A DNA stretch of 64,000 bases. Source: Branchiostoma floridae. Lineage: Eukaryota > Chordata > Leptocardii > Amphioxiformes > Branchiostomatidae. The DNA lies in the NCBI RefSeq assembly GCF_000003815.2, contig NC_049986.1, positions 9,376,616-9,440,615 of the forward strand. The letters are read 5' to 3'. The notes beneath the pieces were generated by a model. It saw only the letters and a program-made list of their open reading frames with translations. It was not told the DNA's origin and searched no databases. A program made the translations under genes and the position numbers. Shown here in pieces: positions 58,264 through 64,000 of the stretch (its first letter is position 1; each line of letters starts with the position of its first letter).

Positions 58264-58352
58264 TTGATTGACTATACAGAGCTAGAAGTACGAAAATGTT
58301 ACTTTGAATTGATTGACTATACAGAGCTAGAAGTACGAAAATGTTACTTTGA
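58264..58352. repeat. Tandem duplication of ~45 bp
   Basis: GAATTGATTGACTATACAGA... through ATGTTACTTT occurs twice in direct succession. Confidence 0.9.
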
Positions 58353-58590
58353 AAGTGATTTGCACAAAGCTAGAATGGCTTTATTGGATCGTGGAGTATA
58401 TTATTTGACAATACTAGTAAACACAACAGACAGAGCCTCCAACAGACTCTAACCAGAACAACACAATGTCATGTAAAATATTTCTGGTACATTTCTAAGT
58501 TAAGCTGGATTCAAAAGACAAACACCTTTACTTTGTGCATCATATATTTTAGTCGCATGTTTGTGACTAGTGACCTTCTGTTTAATGATA

Positions 58591-58627
58591 GACGTGCAGT
58601 CTAATAACTGTTATCAGACTGCACGTC
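58591..58627. repeat. 37-bp near-perfect palindrome
   Basis: GACGTGCAGTCTAATAAC pairs with TTATCAGACTGCACGTC around a short centre. A second hairpin with 12-bp stems (AGCTTTTATCAA/TTGATAAAAGCT) is at about 58872-58897. Confidence 0.85.
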
Positions 58628-58936
58628 GATTAGCAAATGAAATGCAACCCCTTTATACTCTTGTAGACAATTAGAACCTGGGCCAAAATACAATTGTAAG
58701 TCATAATCGTAAACCCTTGCCACCTAAGCCACAAAGCACAACATTGGGAAGCAGTGCAGTTCTGATGTATACAGTCTGTTGGTTTAGTATTGTTTGTGAT
58801 TGATTGAAGAACAAAAGAGCATAATAAGCAATTGGCCTTCTCTGGCTGGGAAAGTTGTCTTGCTAAGCAAGAAGCTTTTATCAATCTTGATAAAAGCTCC
58901 TTATGCTAAGGGACCAAGAACCCGATTTCCACCTTC

Positions 58937-59180
58937 CTGAGGGTCTGCATGCTCTTTTCCGTAAGGCGTAGGCAGGCCTTTTTAATTCCCGTAATTCGTA
59001 GGGTAAGCTATTTTATTTCACGTAATTCGTAGTGAGGATGGAAAATTTACCGTAAAGCGTAGCCAGTGTATTTCACGTAAGGCGTAATCTAGCCTAAAAA
59101 TTTCACGTAAAGCGTAATTAAGCCTAAAAATTACCCGTAAATCGTAGCTGGCCTCCCAAATTTCGTAAGTCGAAACGTAG
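58937..59180 (-). repeat. Decayed ~30-bp periodic repeat (CGTAANNCGTA), related to 39664-39866
   Basis: CGTAANNCGTAR cores start at 58960, 58990, 59021, 59051, 59076, 59106 and 59136, plus a degenerate one at 59164. Spacings are 30, 31, 30, 25, 30, 30, 28. On the minus strand the array ends GGAAAAGAGCATGCAGACCC, almost the same flank as the array in the PRPF4 intron. Confidence 0.8.
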
Positions 59181-59361
59181 TCTACCAGTAAATTTAGTCC
59201 TTCAAAACACAGGAAATTGCGTTTCAGAGGATCAAGATTTCAAAATTTCGCCGGACGTCACTTGCGACTCCTTTCACCTTCGGCTTCGGTCATCGACATG
59301 GTAAAAATATGGTATATACCCTCAAAAATCTTCTTTTTTTTGCAAATAGAAATGTCATGAA

Positions 59362-59486
59362 NNNNNNNNNNNNNNNNNNNNNNNNNNNNNNNNNNNNNNN
59401 NNNNNNNNNNNNNNNNNNNNNNNNNNNNNNNNNNNNNNNNNNNNNNNNNNNNNNNNNNNNNNNNNNNNNNNNNNNNNNNNNNNNNN
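59362..59486. other. Assembly gap (125 N)
   Basis: A run of 125 N, so the gap length is probably estimated. Confidence 0.99.
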
Positions 59487-59917
59487 GAAAATATGTTGGG
59501 GATGTGTGTCAACCTCAAAGATCTCCATCCCTGAGCAGAGAGCGAGGCGAGTACCTTTCCCAAGCCATAAGAAATTAGAGAGGATGGTTGGGTGTTTAGG
59601 GTAAAGATACCTTCTTCTTTATATCTCAACACCCTCATACCCTTCCTACTGTCCCTAATTGACCCGACTTTAATTTTCGCCTGTTTCTGCCAACCACCTT
59701 TTTATCTTCCTCCCCAAAGTCAAACTGTGCGCCTTTTTTGTGATAATATCTTTCCCTTTTATACCCCTGCACTCATTAGCATACGTGTACATTTGCATAA
59801 CTCCTCTGATTGGTTACCCTCCAAAATTGAGTTAACTGACCACCTGTCTGTGGCGCGCGGGGACAGGTGTGACGCTGTGAATAGTACACAAAGATTATTC
59901 TGTCTCTTTGCATGCAG

Positions 59918-60426
59918 TTCTGGTCACCACTGGCTGAGCTTGTCCAGGTAGACCCACGGGCCAGAGCTGACACATCGTCTTGTTGGGAGACTCGTGCAGT
60001 AGTTTCTAACACCACAGCTTATGATGGGCACCAACCTCTTCTGTACTGCTGTTCACGGGACATAGAAATACAATGTCAGCAAGGCCACGGCAGGTAAGTT
60101 TTATGGATGACGACATCATTAATTTTAAACATGTAGCCATGACCGTAGTTGTAGAAGGGAAACTAGTTCGATGTACATGTAGTAGTCAACTTGGTGAATG
60201 ATACCAGTCTTCCAGGCTTTGTGCATCGATTTTGTATGGCCTGTTTGATGTGATACCATCCAAGTTAGTTTTGACCATGACGGATGCGGGTTTTCCTGCA
60301 ATGATAATTTTAACTGTTGGGCGGCGCCTTTCTTGTCTTTGCCATAGGATGCACTCCCTTGGCGAAGCAATCTTGATGCTGTTTCACGGTCCACTCTGCA
60401 ATGACGAGAAGACATATCCAAACCAG
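59918..60426 (+). CDS. Two exons of an unrecognised gene (partial)
   Basis: Exon 59918-60093 (TTTGCATGCAG acceptor, GTAAGT donor) encodes 58 codons beginning FWSPLAELVQVDPRARAD, with several cysteines. It joins in phase 2 to exon 60348-60426 (TTGCCATAG acceptor, GTAACA donor), encoding RMHSLGEAILMLFHGPLCND and ending in phase 0. Both junctions agree in frame and the splice sites are strong. No family is recognised. Upstream and downstream exons are not found. They may lie in the 59362-59486 gap or beyond the satellite, or this may be a decayed gene. Confidence 0.45.
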
Positions 60427-60719
60427 GTAACATCGTTATTGTCTGAAGAGTCAAATTAACCTGATGATATCCCTACTAACTGCTATAATCCAAGTTTATT
60501 TTTAGTTGAAAAGACGCCCTCTTTAGAGTATCAATCTATTCATGTAAAACTACAATCCATATGTTAACAGTTGCAGAAGCTTTATTCTTTGAATCAACGT
60601 TTGAACCTCATTAATAAAATAGAACCATAGACATTATTAACAAAGGGGCACAACCTTAGAAGATGAGCAACACGTATAGACAGCGGAAGTTGTAACATTC
60701 TATTACAATCTGGGTTCGT

Positions 60720-60860
60720 ATGATTATCTTAGAGACGTAGAAGTGACGGCCAAGAATTGCATGGAATGGCGCAGGATGGTCCACAAGAGACGTTGCCTTG
60801 ATGCAGACCGCTTGACACAACGATGAAGAGACCTTATCAAGTATCAAGTAAGTCAGTATG
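60720..60860 (+). mobile_element. Possible LINE 3' fragment
   Basis: A short open stretch (WRRMVHKRR) with LINE C-terminus-like composition, followed by a CAAGTATCAAGTAAGT tail that resembles the short-repeat tails of RTE-type LINEs. This is weak evidence. Confidence 0.3.
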
Positions 60861-61169
60861 ATTATCTTACGGTTATCTGACGGTTTTTTTTTCGAGTTAC
60901 TGTCTGAAGGAAAGACAAAGTTATGTTTTAGATAATTGATGTGACGTGTCATAAAAGCGCGACTTGAGCCCCTAACGTTTTTCTGCATCAAAAACCAGGA
61001 TCATCCCCAGTCCATTCTACTCCACAGCTGCATAACAGTCGAGCCTAACGATTAAACAACCAGCTTAGGAGGGTTGACAAAAAAAGTCTGAGCAGGACAA
61101 AGGATCACAAAGGATCACAAAGGTCATAAACTTAGAACATGCGAGGGCAAGAGAAGTAGTATGGGGATT

Positions 61170-61285
61170 ACGACCCCTATATCCACCTACCAAATATCAT
61201 CAGGATCAATCAAAGGCGCTTTTCGAGTGATGCTGTTCACAGACAGACAGAAAGACAGACAGACAGACAGACAGACGTACAAGCC
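61170..61285 (+). repeat. Interspersed repeat ending in (CAGA)n
   Basis: CCAAATATCATCAGGATCAA through TTCACAGACAGACAG and a CAGA microsatellite. A diverged relative is in a CaV2 intron at about 10905-10995. Confidence 0.6.
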
Positions 61286-61444
61286 TAAAACATAACCTTG
61301 CCATTCTGGCAAAGGTAATAGATATATCTAACTTCGAAACGCACTTTGAATACGCACAAAGCTCGCTCCAGGCGCGTAGGAAAACGCCAGGTCAAGGTTT
61401 CGGGTCAAAGTTCAAATCTGACCGGATATCTGTAATCCGCACTG

Positions 61445-61922
61445 AAGGCCTCGTTCCGGTATTACTGCGCGGGTGGGCAGAAGTATTCCCTCCGAAATAT
61501 GATTGGGGCCCAAAAATCGTGTGTTTATGTAGACGATAAATTGCCTTATATCGCTCCCATGTCATATCGAAGGATTTGAGATGAAAGGTTGTGTATTTCT
61601 GACAGGATCGGGTGGAAAAGTTTCGGCATTCGGGCGATTCTCGGACGTGTACGTTTGTTTGTCCTGAGTAATGTGGTCAGCGGGTCACTGAAGGAAAGCC
61701 CCACTTTCTGGATAGTATTTATGTGCAGTTATAGATGTTATAAAAATCGATCCACCGGTCAGATTTTGGGGATTTTTTTTATTGAGTACTGGATAAGTAC
61801 TTTTTCAATAGAAATTAAAACATCTCCAGTAGAGCTGTTTCTTTATTGGATTTTCGCCCATTAAAGTTGCATATTTAAGCACTATTTTAAATGAGGCAAA
61901 ATAAGTCCGGTATGAGGCCTTA
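61445..61922. mobile_element. Possible MITE with AAGGCCTC ends
   Basis: AAGGCCTCGTTCCGGTATTA at the left and TAAGTCCGGTATGAGGCCTT at the right are inverted at about 16 of 20 positions. No clear duplication is seen. Confidence 0.35.
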
Positions 61923-61991
61923 AGGTTCCGGTTCGAATTGCGAAGTAATCCGTGAATATAAGACGCAAATCATAGTGAAACCCGAAAATAC

Positions 61992-63980
61992 GAATGAAGG
62001 CTCACCTGGGGGATAACCGCTAACCGCTAAGCGAACCCTTCGGTAACCGCAAAAAGCGACCCCTTACGATCGGACTTCCGAAATTTCATACATAATGTGC
62101 GTTACTTTCAACACTTGAATATCATAGTAAAACCCGTGGGCAAAAGGTAAAAAGTGATTTGAGTACCCAAAATTACTTTGTAACTTTTCTACATACGAAT
62201 GAAGGCTCACCTGGGGGATAACCGCTAACCGCTAAGCGAACCCTTCGGTAACCGCAAAAAAGCGACCCCTTACGATCGGACTTCCGAAATTTCAAACAAA
62301 ATGTGCGTTACTTTCAACACTTGAATATCATAGTAAAACCCGTGGGCAAAAGGTAAAAAGTGATTTGAGTACCCCAAATTACTTTGTAACTTTTCTACAT
62401 ACGAATGAAGGCTCACCTGGGGGATAACCGCTAACCGCTAAGCGAACCCTTCGGTAACCGCAAAAAAGCGACCCCTTACGATCGGACTTCCGAAATTTCA
62501 AACAAAATGTGCGTTACTTTCAACACTTGAATATCATAGTAAAACCCGTGGGCAAAAGGTAAAAAGTGATTTGAGTACCCAAAATTACTTTGTAACTTTT
62601 CTACATACGAATGAAGGCTCACCTGGGGGATAACCGCTAACCGCTAAGCGAACCCTTCGGTAACCGCAAAAAAGCGACCCCTTACGATCGGACTTCCGAA
62701 ATTTCAAACAAAATGTGCGTTACTTTCAACACTTGAATATCATAGTAAAACCCGTGGGCAAAAGGTAAAAAGTGATTTGAGTACCCAAAATTACTTTGTA
62801 ACTTTTCTACATACGAATGAAGGCTCACCTGGGGGATAACCGCTAACCGCTAAGCGAACCCTTCGGTAACCGCAAAAAAGCGACCCCTTACGATCGGACT
62901 TCCGAAATTTCAAACAAAATGTGCGTTACTTTCAACACTTGAATATCACAGTAAAACCCGTGGGCAAAAGATAAAAAGTGATTTGAGTACCCAAAATTAC
63001 TTTGTAACTTTTCTACATACGAATGAAGGCTCACCTGGGGGATAACCGCTAACCGCTAAGCGAACCCTTCGGTAACCGCAAAAAAGCGACCCCTTACGAT
63101 CGGACTTCCGAAATTTCAAACAAAATGTGCGTTACTTTCAACACTTGAATATCATAGTAAAACCCGTGGGCAAAAGGTAAAAAGTGATTTGAGTACCCAA
63201 AATTACTTTGTAACTTTTCTACATACGAATGAAGGCTCACCTGGGGGATAACCGCTAACCGCTAAGCGAACCCTTCGGTAACCGCAAAAAAGCGACCCCT
63301 TACGATCGGACTTCCGAAATTTCAAACAAAATGTGCGTTACTTTCAACACTTGAATATCATAGTAAAACCCGTGGGCAAAAGGTAAAAAGTGATTTGAGT
63401 ACCCAAAATTACTTTGTAACTTTTCTACATACGAATGAAGGCTCACCTGGGGGATAACCGCTAACCGCTAAGCGAACCCTTCGGTAACCGCAAAAAAGCG
63501 ACCCCTTACGATCGGACTTCCGAAATTTCAAACAAAATGTGCGTTACTTTCAACACTTGAATATCATAGTAAAACCCGTGGGCAAAAGGTAAAAAGTGAT
63601 TTGAGTACCCAAAATTACTTTGTAACTTTTCTACATACGAATGAAGGCTCACCTGGGGGATAACCGCTAACCGCTAAGCGAACCCTTCGGTAACCGCAAA
63701 AAAGCGACCCCTTACGATCGGACTTCCGAAATTTCAAACATAATGTGCGTTACTTTCAAAACTTGAATATCATAGTAAAACCCGTGGGCAAAAGGTAAAA
63801 AGTGATTTGAGTACCCAAAATTACTTTGTAACTTTTCTACATACGAATGAAGGCTCACCTGGGGGATAACCGATAACCGCTGAGCGAACCCTTCGTAAAC
63901 CGCAAAAAAGCGTTCCCTTACGATCGGACTTCCGAAATTTCAAACAAAATGTGCGTTACTTTCAACACTTGAATATAACG
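61992..63980. repeat. 206-bp satellite, ten copies
   Basis: GAATGAAGGCTCACCTGGGG starts at 61992, 62197, 62403, 62609, 62815, 63021, 63227, 63433, 63639 and 63845. The period is 206 (205 for the first). Inner copies are almost identical. The first and last copies and the partial sequence before 61992 are diverged, as expected for arrays homogenised by unequal exchange. The last copy breaks off near 63977. Confidence 0.97.
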
Positions 63981-64000
63981 AGAACTTTAATGCCCTCTAT

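Noticed and set aside
58937-59180. CRISPR-like array because of ~30-bp regular spacing
   Set aside because: Units are contiguous degenerate tandem repeats without unique spacers, in an animal genome with no cas genes.
61589-61864. 91-codon frame before the satellite
   Set aside because: Located within a MITE-like segment, with no coding features.

Overview
This is a gene-rich piece of an animal nuclear genome. Introns are GT-AG and usually 200-2000 bp. The identifiable genes have clear human counterparts, and the introns carry dense young repeats (tRNA-derived SINEs, LINEs, small DNA transposons, minisatellites). Together these suggest a non-vertebrate deuterostome, most likely a lancelet (Branchiostoma). 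The species is inferred, because no rRNA or mitochondrial marker is present. Two assembly gaps (100 and 125 N) lie at 50624-50723 and 59362-59486.

Layout. (1) 566-24344 (+): the 3' part of a CaV2-type (N/P/Q/R) voltage-gated calcium channel alpha1 gene. I reconstructed 26 coding exons by splice site and phase. They cover domains III and IV, the EF-hand/IQ region and a long C-tail that ends in a PDZ ligand and contains a RIM-BP-type SH3 ligand. Domains I and II lie upstream of the window. (2) 28351-33277 (+): a six-exon, 509-residue TPR-like protein I do not recognise, with a TATA-like element about 190 bp upstream of its ATG. (3) 35737-45571 (-): a complete 15-exon PRPF4 gene (U4/U6 snRNP WD40 protein, 509 residues). 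(4) 47206-47514 (+): single-exon CDC26 (APC/C subunit), head-to-head with PRPF4 as in human. (5) 49426-50106 (-): a two-exon gene for a 182-residue, probably secreted protein of unknown function. (6) 50814-51358 (+): the last two exons of a single-pass membrane protein whose 5' part is lost in or before a gap. (7) 52615-55940 (+): a nearly full-length LINE bounded by a 12-bp target-site duplication and carrying two in-frame stops. (8) 55954 to the end: repeat-dominated sequence containing a TIR transposon, an unusual array of palindromic units, decayed ~30-bp-periodic repeats, two exons of an unrecognised gene (59918-60426) and a 206-bp satellite of ten copies.

How it works together. CaV2 triggers transmitter release, and its C-terminal ligands tie it to the presynaptic scaffold (Mint/CASK/RIM-type PDZ and RIM-BP SH3 domains). 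PRPF4 and CDC26 are housekeeping genes (splicing and anaphase control) that probably share regulatory DNA. The most unusual sequence structures are the palindromic-unit array (57653-58150), a repeat family present twice with matched ~25/30/31-bp internal periodicity and a shared flank (39664-39866 and 58937-59180), two minisatellites that duplicate exon-intron junctions, and a 71-bp inverted repeat around the TPR gene's putative promoter.
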